Of a stretch of 64,000 bases of DNA, positions 29,823 to 38,610 are shown in pieces (the stretch's first letter is position 1; the number at the start of each line of letters is the position of its first letter). The stretch spans positions 186,001 to 250,000 of the forward strand of contig CBDCBQ010000003.1 of the NCBI GenBank assembly GCA_965214415.1. The letters run 5' to 3'. The notes under the pieces are model-generated. The model saw only the letters and a program-made list of their open reading frames with translations. It was not told the origin of the DNA and searched no databases. Origin of the DNA: RH-AL1 sp965214415 (GTDB taxonomy: Bacteria > Pseudomonadota > Alphaproteobacteria > Rhizobiales > Beijerinckiaceae). The translations under genes and the position numbers were made by a program.

Positions 29823-30383
29823 TTGACCAAGGACTATTCCGGCCTGCCGGACGATCTGCCACGCCCGCACGACGATGGCGCCTGCGCCCACCTGCCTGGC
29901 ACGCGGATGCCGGCGCTCCGGCTCCCCGCGACCACGGGCGAGGATGTCGATCTCGCGGCGCTGCCGGCAGGTCGCACCGTGGTTTTCGTGTACCCGATGA
30001 CGGGCCGCCCGGGCGTTGCCTTGCCGGACGGCTGGGACGAGATCCCCGGAGCGCGAGGCTGTACCCCGCAGAATTGCTCGATTCGCGATCTGCACCGCGA
30101 GTTCGCGGACCTTGGCGTCGCGATATTCGCGCTCAGCACGCAGTCCACGGACTACCAGGCGGAAATGGCCGAACGCCTGCACCTACCGTACCCTGTGCTC
30201 AGCGACGAGAACCACGCGCTGGCCGACGCGCTTCGCCTGCCGACATTCGTCGCCAACCAGCAGCGGCTGATCCGCCGCCTGACCTTGGTGATCAAGGACG
30301 GCATGATCGAGCATGTGTTCTACCCAGTCTTCCCGCCGGACACGAGCACCCAGGTCGTTTTTCACTGGCTCCAAGAGCACTGA
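29823..30383 (+). CDS. Peroxiredoxin of the AhpC/TSA (BCP-like) superfamily
   Basis: The protein is 186 residues with a thioredoxin-like fold. The redox motif is GARGCTPQNCSIRDLHREF, giving two cysteines five residues apart; VFVYPMTGRPGVALPDGWD precedes it and QSTDYQAEMAERLHLPYPVL follows. It would reduce peroxides in the cytoplasm, since no signal peptide is seen. The start is TTG at 29823 behind GAGG. It follows gspN by 17 bases and may be read through from the secretion operon. Confidence 0.82.
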   Translation: MTKDYSGLPDDLPRPHDDGACAHLPGTRMPALRLPATTGEDVDLAALPAGRTVVFVYPMTGRPGVALPDGWDEIPGARGCTPQNCSIRDLHREFADLGVAIFALSTQSTDYQAEMAERLHLPYPVLSDENHALADALRLPTFVANQQRLIRRLTLVIKDGMIEHVFYPVFPPDTSTQVVFHWLQEH

Positions 30384-30390
30384 AGACGCG

Positions 30391-30618
30391 TCAGATGCCG
30401 CTCTTGCGGTCGATCTGGCGGGTAGTTGACACGAGGCGATCCCAGCCCGTCTGCACGTCGCCCGACAGGACGCGGAGGTTTTCGTTGACGACTGTCCAAT
30501 TGACCATCTGGGGCGCCGGCCGCTCGGCGGCGCCTGGAGCGGTGTGCATCGCATCGACGACATAAGCGCTACCGATTGTCAGTATAACGCCGAGAATAAG
30601 CCCGGTGATGAAACGCAT
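30391..30618 (-). CDS. Small membrane-anchored or secreted protein of unknown function
   Basis: The protein is 75 residues. One hydrophobic segment (FITGLILGVILTIGSAYVV) is followed by a soluble tail with PAPQMVNWTVVNENLRVLSG and VQTGWDRLV. GGAGG five bases before the ATG at 30618 strongly supports translation. It is convergent with the peroxiredoxin gene and divergent from the GH15 gene. No function is assigned. Confidence 0.75.
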   Translation of the reverse strand: MRFITGLILGVILTIGSAYVVDAMHTAPGAAERPAPQMVNWTVVNENLRVLSGDVQTGWDRLVSTTRQIDRKSGI

Positions 30619-30707
30619 GTAAGCCTCCGAAATCATGAGCTGCTAAAGCAACGCTTGGCCGCGTTCGGCCGTTCCGTTGCGGGTGTTCGCGCGGAGAGGC
30701 TCTGCAT

Positions 30708-32519
30708 ATGTCGTTGAAGATCGAAGATTACGCCATGATCGGCGACAGTCAGACCGCCGCCCTGGTCGGGCGCGACGGCTCGATCGACTGGCTGTGCTGG
30801 CCGCGCTTCGATTCCGCCTCTTGCTTCTGTCGTATCCTCGGCGAGGAGGACAACGGCCGCTGGCTCCTGACCGCATCGGACCCCGATGCCAAGGTCACGC
30901 GAAGCTACAAGAAGAACACGCTGATTCTCGAGACGCGATACGAGACCAACGACGGCATCGCCGAGGTCATCGATTTCATGCCGGACACGCGGCCCGAGTG
31001 CTATCTCGTGCGCATCGTCCGCGGGCTGAAGGGGACGGTTAAGTTTCACACCGAGATGGTCATTCGCCCGAATTACGGGATCGCGATCCCCTGGATCAAG
31101 CGCGACAAGGAGGGGCACATCCGCGCCGTGGTCGGCGACGACGCGCTTATCTTGCGGACCAACGTCGAGCTGCACCCGGACCTGCGCCGCCACAGCGCCG
31201 ATTTCGTGGTCAGCGCCGGCAAGAAGGTCGACTTCGTGCTCGGCTACCATCTCTCGTTCCAGGAGCCGCCGCCAGCCGTCGACCCCGTCAAGCTTTTGGC
31301 GCACACCGAGGGACGCTGGCACGGCTGGACCAAGTTCTTCGATGGCGAGAGCGATTACGCCGATCTGGTGCTGCACTCGCTGATCACGCTTCGCGCGCTG
31401 ATCTACGAGCCCTCGGGCGCGATCGTCGCCGCGCCGACAACATCGCTGCCGGAGGAGCTCGGCGGCGGCCGCAACTGGGACTATCGCTATTGCTGGTTGC
31501 GCGATGCAACCTTCACCTTGTTCGCGCTGATGAATGGCGGTTTTGTGCAGGAGGCCAAGAACTGGCGCACCTGGCTGCTGCGATCGATCGGTGGTGATCC
31601 CAGCCAGATTCAGATCATGTATGGGATCGGTGGGGAGTCGCGCATTCCGGAAACGGAGCTCGACTACCTCGCTGGCTACGAGGGATCGAAGCCGGTGCGG
31701 ATCGGCAACGCGGCCGCCGGCCAGCTGCAGATCGATATCTTCGGCGAGTTGCTCGACGCGCTCTATCAGGCGCGCAAGCATGGCCTGACCGACGACGACG
31801 ACGATTGGCCCGTGCAAATCCAGCTGCTCAAGCACCTAGAAGGCGTCTGGGAGCAGCCCGACGAGGGCATCTGGGAGATACGCGGCGCGCCGCAGCACTT
31901 CGTGTATTCGAAGGTGATGGCCTGGGTGGCGTTTGACCGGGCAATCAAGACGGTCGAGGAATTCGGCTTGCAGGGGCCGGTCGATGATTGGCGCAAGCTG
32001 CGTGACAAGATCCACGATGACGTCTGCCAGAAGGGCTTCAACAAGAAGCTGAACGCCTTCACGCAGGCCTACGGGTCGGAGGCGATGGATGCCTCGGTCC
32101 TGCTCGCTTCGCTGACCGGTTTTCTCAAGGCCGACGATCCGCGTATCAGCGGCACCATCGAGGCCGTTGAAAAATACCTGATGAAAGACGGCTTCGTTCG
32201 CCGCTATAACACCGACGGCGGGCACGACGGACTCAAGGGAACGGAGGGCGCGTTCATAGCCTGCTCGTTCTGGTTTGTCGACAACCTGACGTTGATCGGC
32301 CGTCGCGACGATGCGCGCGCGATGTTCAAGCGATTGACGTCGCTCGCGACCGATCTCGGCTTCCTCTCGGAAGAATACGACATCGAGAACAAACGGTTGA
32401 TCGGCAACTTTCCGCAGGCGTTCTCGCACATCGCGCTGATCAACTCGGCGTTCAATCTGCGCGAGCGCAATTCGCCCGCCGAGCAGCGTTCGGGTGATGG
32501 CGACACCCGACGCTCCTGA
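30708..32519 (+). CDS. Glycoside hydrolase family 15 (glucoamylase/trehalase-like)
   Basis: The protein is 603 residues, normal for the bacterial GH15 family that hydrolyses alpha-glucosides such as oligosaccharides or trehalose. Motifs are IEDYAMIGDSQTAALVGRDG, the N-terminal IDWLCWPRFDS, LPEELGGGRNWDYRYCWLRD, GYEGSKPVRIGN, the general-acid region GIWEIRGAPQHFVYSK and GFLSEEYD near the base. There is no signal peptide, so it acts in the cytoplasm. GGAGAG precedes the ATG at 30708. With GH13 and the glycogen genes nearby, it probably takes part in storage-glucan or trehalose turnover. Confidence 0.93.
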   Translation: MSLKIEDYAMIGDSQTAALVGRDGSIDWLCWPRFDSASCFCRILGEEDNGRWLLTASDPDAKVTRSYKKNTLILETRYETNDGIAEVIDFMPDTRPECYLVRIVRGLKGTVKFHTEMVIRPNYGIAIPWIKRDKEGHIRAVVGDDALILRTNVELHPDLRRHSADFVVSAGKKVDFVLGYHLSFQEPPPAVDPVKLLAHTEGRWHGWTKFFDGESDYADLVLHSLITLRALIYEPSGAIVAAPTTSLPEELGGGRNWDYRYCWLRDATFTLFALMNGGFVQEAKNWRTWLLRSIGGDPSQIQIMYGIGGESRIPETELDYLAGYEGSKPVRIGNAAAGQLQIDIFGELLDALYQARKHGLTDDDDDWPVQIQLLKHLEGVWEQPDEGIWEIRGAPQHFVYSKVMAWVAFDRAIKTVEEFGLQGPVDDWRKLRDKIHDDVCQKGFNKKLNAFTQAYGSEAMDASVLLASLTGFLKADDPRISGTIEAVEKYLMKDGFVRRYNTDGGHDGLKGTEGAFIACSFWFVDNLTLIGRRDDARAMFKRLTSLATDLGFLSEEYDIENKRLIGNFPQAFSHIALINSAFNLRERNSPAEQRSGDGDTRRS

Positions 32520-32532
32520 CCACGAACGGACG

Positions 32533-33402
32533 TCAGATGTAGGGGCGCCAAACATCCGGGATGAACGCGTAGCCGCCATCGCCGAGCTTCTCGAGATGCG
32601 CGAGCGCGGGAAAATCGAGATGCGATCCGGCGACCAGCAGCTTGTCGGTCGCGACCTTGTCGAACAGCCGCCTGCGGTGAGCCTTGGCCTGCTCTGGGTC
32701 GGCATCGAAGGCGACGCAAACGTCGGGATAACGCGACTGCAGCACCGGCATGTGAACAATATCCGTCCACATCAGGAGCGAGTCGTTGCCCGACATGATC
32801 TGGAAGCCAGTGTGGCCCGGCGTATGGCCGGGCAGCGGCTCCGCCTCGATGCCCGGCGCGACCTCGCCCTTCGTGAAGGTCCGCATGCGATCCTTGTAGG
32901 GTTTGACGGCGCCCTGGGCGACGTCGAAGAACGGCTTCATCTCGGCCGGCGGATTGGTCGTCTCGAGCCAGAACTTCGCTTCGTCGGCATGCAGCAGCAT
33001 CTCGGCGTTCGGGAAGACGGCGCGTCCATCCTCCGTCGCGAGACCGCCGGCATGATCGGGGTGCAGATGCGACACGAGGATCGTGTCGACTGAGTCGGGC
33101 GAGACGCCCGCGGCGTTGAGCGCGGCAGGTAGTCGCCCGCCATCGAACATTGAATTCTTGCCGGCGCCCGAGTCGATCAAAACGACCTTGCCGCCGGTGT
33201 GGACGACGAAGCAGTTGATCGTGAAGATCGGCTCGGTCGGTCGGAAACGCGATGCAAGAAGCTTCTTGCCCTCCGCCTCGTCGATGCCTTTGACGAGGCC
33301 GAAATTGCAGTTGAGCACGCCGTCGGTGATGGAGGTCACGACAATATCGCCGATCTTCTTGCGATAGAGGCTCGGCGCCTGCGTCGTCGGGGCGTTCTGC
33401 AT
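32533..33402 (-). CDS. Metallo-beta-lactamase-fold hydrolase
   Basis: The protein is 289 residues. The metal motif SHLHPDHAGG (HxHxDH) lies near residue 110, with further ligands in PLPGHTPGHTGFQI and GSHLDFPALAH, and an Asp in MWTDIVH. This arrangement suits the lactonase/quorum-quenching-like and related hydrolases of the superfamily rather than beta-lactamases. The ATG at 33402 after AGGAGA gives a short hydrophilic N-terminus with no signal peptide. It is convergent with the GH15 gene. Substrate unknown. Confidence 0.88.
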   Translation of the reverse strand: MQNAPTTQAPSLYRKKIGDIVVTSITDGVLNCNFGLVKGIDEAEGKKLLASRFRPTEPIFTINCFVVHTGGKVVLIDSGAGKNSMFDGGRLPAALNAAGVSPDSVDTILVSHLHPDHAGGLATEDGRAVFPNAEMLLHADEAKFWLETTNPPAEMKPFFDVAQGAVKPYKDRMRTFTKGEVAPGIEAEPLPGHTPGHTGFQIMSGNDSLLMWTDIVHMPVLQSRYPDVCVAFDADPEQAKAHRRRLFDKVATDKLLVAGSHLDFPALAHLEKLGDGGYAFIPDVWRPYI

Positions 33403-33581
33403 GGTGTCTCCTGCGATACACGGGCTGTTGACGAGGAATATGGTGCGTGGTGGCGAGGGGGGCCACCGCGGCGGCCGACTTAGGCGCACGCCGCGACACG
33501 CTTGTACAGCGCGCCGACGGCAACCACCTGCCTCTCAAACGAACGGACAGCTCGGGCGCAGCGCCCGATAGGCAGCCACAG

Positions 33582-34496
33582 ATGGACATCGACGTCTTTA
33601 CCTGTGACGACAGCGTTTCACGTGATCCCCCGCGAAACGACCCGCTCGACGCCTATTCGCGGACAGTTGCCGGCGTCGTCGATCGCGTCGGGCCAGCGGT
33701 CGTGCGCGTGGAGACCGGCGGTGCCGGCCGGCCCGGCGGCATCGGCTCCGGCGTCGTCATCGCCGACGATGGGCTCGTCGTCACCAACTCGCACGTGGTC
33801 GCGGGCGCGCGTCGCGTCCGGCTCGTGCTCACCGAGAGCCCGGAGGCAACCGCCGAAGTCATCGGCGATGATCCCGACACCGACTTGGCGCTTCTGCGCG
33901 CGCCGCTGCCGCGCGGGACGGCGGTCGCGCGGCTCGGCGATTCGAAGGCGCTCCGGCGCGGCCACCTCTCGTCGCCATCGGCGATCCGCTCGGCTTCGAA
34001 TCGACGGTCACGGCCGGCGTCGTCTCGGCGCTCGGCCGCTCGCTGCGCGCCCGCGGCGGTCGGCTCATCGAGGACGTGATCCAAACCGATGCGGCTTTGA
34101 ACCCCGGCAATTCCGGCGGCCCGCTCGTCGCCGGATCAGGCGAGGTCGTCGGCATCAATACCGCGATGATCGGCGGCGCGCAGGGCCTGTGCTTCGCCAT
34201 CTCCAGCAACACGGCGCGCCTCGTCGTCGGCGAATTCGTCGCGCACGGGCATGTGCGGCGCGCCCACCTCGGCATCGAGGCACAGACGGTGCTGCGGCGC
34301 GACGGGTTGCGATCGCGATCGGCAGCGGGCCACGCGGCGTGCGCATCGGCGCGCTCGAGCCGGGCGGCCCGGCCATGGCGGGCGGTCTCCCGGTCGGCGA
34401 CTCGATCTTCGAACCGGAGGGGCAGGCGATCCAGCTGACCGTGCTGCGGCGCGGACAGTCGAGTGCTTCGTTGTCGTGCCACGCGAGCGCTCGTAG
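33582..34496 (+). pseudogene. Broken HtrA/DegP-type serine protease
   Basis: Pieces of one trypsin-like protease with a PDZ domain lie in different frames. Frame one, from ATG 33582, carries the His (VVTNSHVVAGARR) and Asp (DPDTDLALLRAPL) of the triad. A two-base TC duplication near 33967 moves VAIGDPLGFESTVTAGVVS and the Ser motif LNPGNSGGPLV into another frame. Near 34300 the frame changes again (RIGALEPGGPAMAGG of the PDZ part). About 25 PDZ residues are missing near 34420, and the natural end FVVVPRERS is in yet another frame. No intact active protease can be made. Confidence 0.85.
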
Positions 34497-34501
34497 CCAC
34501 A

Positions 34502-34573
34502 ACCGACGCGGCGGCGAAAATCGCCGACGCCATGAAGACCGACGCGGCGGCGCGTGTTGCCGACGCCATGAAC
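34502..34573. repeat. 36-bp unit repeated twice in tandem
   Basis: Units 34502-34537 and 34538-34573 both begin ACCGACGCGGCGGCG and end GCCGACGCCATGAA. Read forward in one frame they encode two 12-residue TDAAA-ADAM units, but no supported gene covers them. They lie right after the broken protease gene. Confidence 0.6.
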
Positions 34574-34710
34574 AATAATCCTCTTTGCGGAGCCGATGAG
34601 AGGAGAATTTCACTCTAGGCGCGAGATTCAATACGGAAGTTCGACCTCTTGCGACCGGCGAGAAAGCAGACGATATTTGACCTCGCAACTACTGATCGCG
34701 GGTTCGCCAA

Positions 34711-34902
34711 ATGTTTGAGCCGTTCGGAATGCTGGTTCGGGTGCCGAAGTCGGCGAGCGAGTTCGCCAGCAATTGCGCGAAGGGCGGTAACTCGCGTCTT
34801 TACAAGGCGACGCTGTACGGCTTCTGGCTCGTCGTCTGCGCGATTGTCGTCGCGAGGGTGGTCGTGGTGCAGCACGGCAGCCTGTTCGACTTCGCGCCCT
34901 AG
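34711..34902 (+). CDS. Possible small membrane protein
   Basis: A 63-codon frame beginning MFEPFGMLVRVPKSAS with one hydrophobic span (ATLYGFWLVVCAIVVARVVVV) and a short tail. No strong ribosome site is visible before the ATG. It is the only plausible gene between the broken protease and the YeiH gene. Function unknown and reality uncertain. Confidence 0.4.
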   Translation: MFEPFGMLVRVPKSASEFASNCAKGGNSRLYKATLYGFWLVVCAIVVARVVVVQHGSLFDFAP

Positions 34903-35009
34903 CCCCGAAATTCCGTCAAGAAAGCCGGTCGCGGCAAATAACTTCTCTCGATGCGCCTGGCGAGAGAATGTACTAGTCGCCGCGATCAGCAGCTCGCATC
35001 ACGGCGTCC

Positions 35010-36089
35010 ATGGACCAAACCTCGTCAGAGCCGGGCGCGCCACGGCCACGCCCTTCGGCCGCCAAGCGGATGCTGCGGCTCGTTCCGGGGATCGTGCTCT
35101 GCGTTGCCGTTACGCTAGTCTCGGTTGGCCTGCAGATCGTCGAAGAGGGTGCGCTCGGCCACCCCTATGTCGAGGCGCTCGTCCTCGCGATCCTGCTCGG
35201 CATGGCGATCCGCACCGCCTGGACGCCTGGGCCGCGGTTCGCGCGCGGCATCGCTTTCAGCGCCAAGCAGTTGCTCGAGGTCGCGGTCATGCTGCTCGGC
35301 GCCTCGATCAGCCTCGCCGCGCTCGCCGCCTCCGGCCCAATTCTGCTCGGCGCGATCTTCCTCACGGTCGCGATCGCGCTCCTCGCCAGCCTGCTGATCT
35401 GCCGCGTCATCGGCCTGCCGATCCGCATGGCGATCCTGGTGGCGTGTGGCAACTCGATCTGCGGCAATTCCGCGATCGCGGCCGTGGCCCCGGTGATCCA
35501 CGCCGACGGCGACGACATCGCGTCGTCGATCTCGTTCACCGCCATCCTCGGCGTGCTGATGGTGCTCGGCCTGCCGTTGCTGATCCCTCTGCTGCATCTG
35601 AACGCCCGACAATATGGCATCCTCGCCGGGCTCACCGTCTACGCGGTGCCGCAGGTCCTGGCGGCGACCGTCCCGGCGGGGCTTGTCGCCACGCAGATCG
35701 GAACGCTCGTCAAGCTCGTGCGCGTCCTGACGCTGGGGCCTGTCGTGATCGTCATGTCGCTGCTCGCCCACCGGCTGCCCGGCGCGCCGCGTTCCGAAGT
35801 GCCGGCCAAGAAGCGCTTCAACATCTTCAAGTTCGTGCCGTGGTTCATCCTCGGCTTTCTGCTTTTGACGGGCGTGCGCTCGGCCGGTCTCGTACCGAAT
35901 GCCGCGATCGTGCCGATCACCAAGCTCGCCGGCATCCTCACCGTCGTGTCGATGGCGGCGCTGGGCCTCGGCGTCGATGTCCGCGTGATTAGCCGCGTCG
36001 GTGGCCGCGTGACCGCCGCGGTCACGCTCTCGCTCTTGTTCCTGTTGGTGCTCAGCATTGCGCTGATCCACCTGCTGCGGCTCGGCTGA
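35010..36089 (+). CDS. YeiH/UPF0324 family putative sulfate exporter
   Basis: The protein is 359 residues with about ten membrane segments. Family motifs are LGMAIRTAWTPGPRFARGIAF, FSAKQLLEVAVMLLGASIS, ACGNSICGNSAIAAVAPVI and VKLVRVLTLGPVVIVMSLL. The UPF0324 family is annotated as putative sulfate exporters by homology; the substrate in this organism is not shown. The gene is flanked by a convergent GH13 gene only four bases downstream. Confidence 0.9.
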   Translation: MDQTSSEPGAPRPRPSAAKRMLRLVPGIVLCVAVTLVSVGLQIVEEGALGHPYVEALVLAILLGMAIRTAWTPGPRFARGIAFSAKQLLEVAVMLLGASISLAALAASGPILLGAIFLTVAIALLASLLICRVIGLPIRMAILVACGNSICGNSAIAAVAPVIHADGDDIASSISFTAILGVLMVLGLPLLIPLLHLNARQYGILAGLTVYAVPQVLAATVPAGLVATQIGTLVKLVRVLTLGPVVIVMSLLAHRLPGAPRSEVPAKKRFNIFKFVPWFILGFLLLTGVRSAGLVPNAAIVPITKLAGILTVVSMAALGLGVDVRVISRVGGRVTAAVTLSLLFLLVLSIALIHLLRLG

Positions 36090-36093
36090 GGTC

Positions 36094-37689
36094 TCACGAG
36101 ATCGCGACGACGACACCTTCGTTCGCGGCAAGTGTCATCGCGCCGTGGACCGTTTCGCCGTCGCGCGCGAGCGACGTCGACAGCACGATGTGCCCCGGCT
36201 CCATGCCTTTGACGCCGGCTTCGTCCGCCGTGAAATTCAGCAGGATCGCCAATCGCGCATCGACCAGCGTGCGCTCGAACGACAGCACCGTCCCGTCCGA
36301 TGCGATCTTTCCGATCGCGCCGCCGACAAGGGCGGGTTGCGCCTTGCGCAGGGTGAGCAGGCGGTCGTAGAGGGCGAGCATCGAGCGTGGATCGCGCGCC
36401 TCCGACGCGACGTTGATCGCGGCGTGCTCGCCGAGCGGCAGCCACGGCGTGCCCGTGGTGAAGCCCCCCTCCGCGGAATCGTCCCACGGCATCGGCGTAC
36501 GCTCGGGGTCGCGGCCAAAGCCGAGGCCGGGCTCGCGCTTCTCGAAGGGGTCTTGCACGATCTCGGGCGGTATCGGCGTATCGAGCATGCCGATTTCCTC
36601 GCCATAATAGACTGTCGGCGTGCCGCGCAGCATGAGTAGCAGCATCGCCGCCACGCGGGCCTGGGCCGGCCCGACCCGCGAGCCGATGCGCGACCTGTCG
36701 TGGTTCGAGAGGACCCAATTCGGCCACGCGCCCGGCGGCAGCGCGGCGTTGTAGTCGGCGACGATCTTGGCGATGCTGTCGGCGGTCCATGCCGCGCCGA
36801 TCAGCAGGAAGTTGAACGGCATCTGCGCGCCGCGCAGGCCTGGCCCATAGTAAGCGACCAAACGATCGAGCGGCAGATAGATCTCGCCGATCAGCAGCCG
36901 GTCGCCCGGATAATTGTCGAGCACGACGCGCATCTCCTCGACGAGATCCATCATCTCCGGCCGGTCGCAGTCGTAGGTCGGGATCATCCTGTCGCGCGAA
37001 CTCATGCCGGGCTTCCAGTCAGGATTTGGCGGATTGTCGCGCAGATGCTCGTCCTTGATCAGGCACCAGATCACGTCGACGCGAAAGCCGTCGACGCCCT
37101 TTCCGAGCCAGAAGCGCAGCACGTCGAACATCGCCTGCTTGACCTGGGGGTTGCGCCAATTGAGGTCGGGCTGCTCCTTCAGGAACGAGTGCAGGTAATA
37201 CTGGCCGGTCGCCTCGTCCAAGGTCCAGGCGATGCCGCCGAAATGCGACAGCCAATTGTTCGGCGGCCCACCGCCAGGCGCCGGATCGCGCCAGATGTAC
37301 CAATCGCGTTTGGAATTGTTGCGCGAGGCGCGGCTCGTGACGAACCAGGGATGCTGGTCCGACGAATGGTTCGGCACGAAATCGAGGACGAGCCTCATGC
37401 CACGTGCGTGGACGTCGGCAATCAGCCGGTCGAAGTCCGCCATCGTGCCGAACAGCGAATTGATATCGCCGTAGTCGGCGACGTCGTAACCGAAGTCAGC
37501 CATCGGCGAGGGGTAGATCGGCGACAGCCAGATCGTGTCGATGCCGAGCTTGGCGAAGTGGTCGAGCCGCCGCCGCACGCCCTCGAGGTCGCCGATCCCG
37601 TCGCCATTGGTATCCTGGAAGGAGCGCGGGTAGACTTGGTAGATGACCGCACGCTGCCACCAGCTGCTCGTGCCGTCCTGCTTCGCCAT
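36094..37689 (-). CDS. GH13 alpha-glucosidase
   Basis: The protein is 531 residues, a cytoplasmic alpha-amylase-family enzyme of the oligo-1,6-/alpha-glucosidase group. The barrel start is AVIYQVYPRSFQDTNGDGIG, the conserved region I LVLDFVPNHSSD, the nucleophile Asp in VDGFRVDVI, the acid Glu in LLIGEIYLP, and region IV is VLSNHDRSRIGS. The ATG at 37689 follows a G-rich ribosome site. It would release glucose from alpha-glucosides, consistent with the glycogen and GH15 genes in this region. Specificity between sucrose, maltose and isomaltose cannot be read from sequence alone. Confidence 0.93.
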   Translation of the reverse strand: MAKQDGTSSWWQRAVIYQVYPRSFQDTNGDGIGDLEGVRRRLDHFAKLGIDTIWLSPIYPSPMADFGYDVADYGDINSLFGTMADFDRLIADVHARGMRLVLDFVPNHSSDQHPWFVTSRASRNNSKRDWYIWRDPAPGGGPPNNWLSHFGGIAWTLDEATGQYYLHSFLKEQPDLNWRNPQVKQAMFDVLRFWLGKGVDGFRVDVIWCLIKDEHLRDNPPNPDWKPGMSSRDRMIPTYDCDRPEMMDLVEEMRVVLDNYPGDRLLIGEIYLPLDRLVAYYGPGLRGAQMPFNFLLIGAAWTADSIAKIVADYNAALPPGAWPNWVLSNHDRSRIGSRVGPAQARVAAMLLLMLRGTPTVYYGEEIGMLDTPIPPEIVQDPFEKREPGLGFGRDPERTPMPWDDSAEGGFTTGTPWLPLGEHAAINVASEARDPRSMLALYDRLLTLRKAQPALVGGAIGKIASDGTVLSFERTLVDARLAILLNFTADEAGVKGMEPGHIVLSTSLARDGETVHGAMTLAANEGVVVAIS

Positions 37690-37766
37690 CGCGGCCCCCC
37701 CTCGTCGGAACAATATCTGCTACTGGACGTCCGGGCGACCAATGGCCTTCGGAAAGCAGGTACGAC

Positions 37767-38603
37767 ATGTTGATCCGCTTCGGCTACGACATCACGGTGA
37801 CCTGCTCGCAACCGACACCGATGATCTCGATGTTGACGGTGCGCGAGGAGCATGGGGCCGCCTTGCGGGCGCCGGAGAGTTTCGCCGCGACCCCGGCCAT
37901 TCCCACGACGGTGTACCGCGACCTGTTCGGCAACGACTGCCGCCGTTTCACCGCGCCGGTCGGCGATCTGCAGATCTGGGGCGACGGGACCATTCTGGAC
38001 GACGGCACGCATGATCCAGTCGACCTCGAGGCCACCGAGGTCCCGGTCGCCGAACTGCCGGACGATTGCCTCGTCTTCCTGCTCGGCAGCCGTTACTGCG
38101 AGACCGATCGGCTGAGCCAGATCGCCTGGGACCTGTTCCAGAATGTCCCGCCCGGCTGGGCGCGCGTCCAGGCGATCTGCGATTTCGTGCACGGCCACAT
38201 CAAGTTCGACTACCAGCGCGCGCGCTCGACGCGCACCGCGTTCGAGGGCTATGAGGAGCGCATCGGAGTCTGCCGCGACTTCGCGCATCTCGCCATCGCG
38301 CTCATCCGCTGCATGAACATGCCGGCGCGCTATGTGAACGGCTACCTTGGCGACATCGGCGTTCCGCTCAACGATCCCATGGACTTCAGCGCCTGGATCG
38401 AGGTCTATCTCGGCGGCCGCTGGATCACCTTCGATCCGCGCAACAACATTCCGCGTATAGGCCGCATCGTCGTCGCGCGGGGCCGGGACGCGACCGATGT
38501 CCCGCTGATCAATTCGTTCGGCTGGCACCACTTGAAGGCGTTCCGGGTGTGGGCCTACGAGCTTGAGGAGGCCGTCGCGGCACCGCAGCCGGCGTCGGCC
38601 TAG
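37767..38603 (+). CDS. Transglutaminase-like protein
   Basis: The protein is 278 residues with an N-terminal beta domain and a transglutaminase-fold core. The catalytic Cys is in ERIGVCRDFAHLAIAL and the Asp in GRWITFDPRNN. Where many relatives have His (FHAW) this protein reads MDFSAWIEVYLGG, with Ser. This may be a feature of the subfamily or may reduce activity. The ATG at 37767 lies after GCAGG, divergent from the GH13 gene across 77 bases. Such proteins are usually peptidases or of unknown role. Confidence 0.85.
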   Translation: MLIRFGYDITVTCSQPTPMISMLTVREEHGAALRAPESFAATPAIPTTVYRDLFGNDCRRFTAPVGDLQIWGDGTILDDGTHDPVDLEATEVPVAELPDDCLVFLLGSRYCETDRLSQIAWDLFQNVPPGWARVQAICDFVHGHIKFDYQRARSTRTAFEGYEERIGVCRDFAHLAIALIRCMNMPARYVNGYLGDIGVPLNDPMDFSAWIEVYLGGRWITFDPRNNIPRIGRIVVARGRDATDVPLINSFGWHHLKAFRVWAYELEEAVAAPQPASA

Positions 38604-38610
38604 GGGGACG

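Noticed and set aside
32533..33402. Metallo-beta-lactamase antibiotic resistance gene
   Set aside because: Only the shared metal fold is present; there is no signal peptide, and the motifs fit lactonase-like or other hydrolases.
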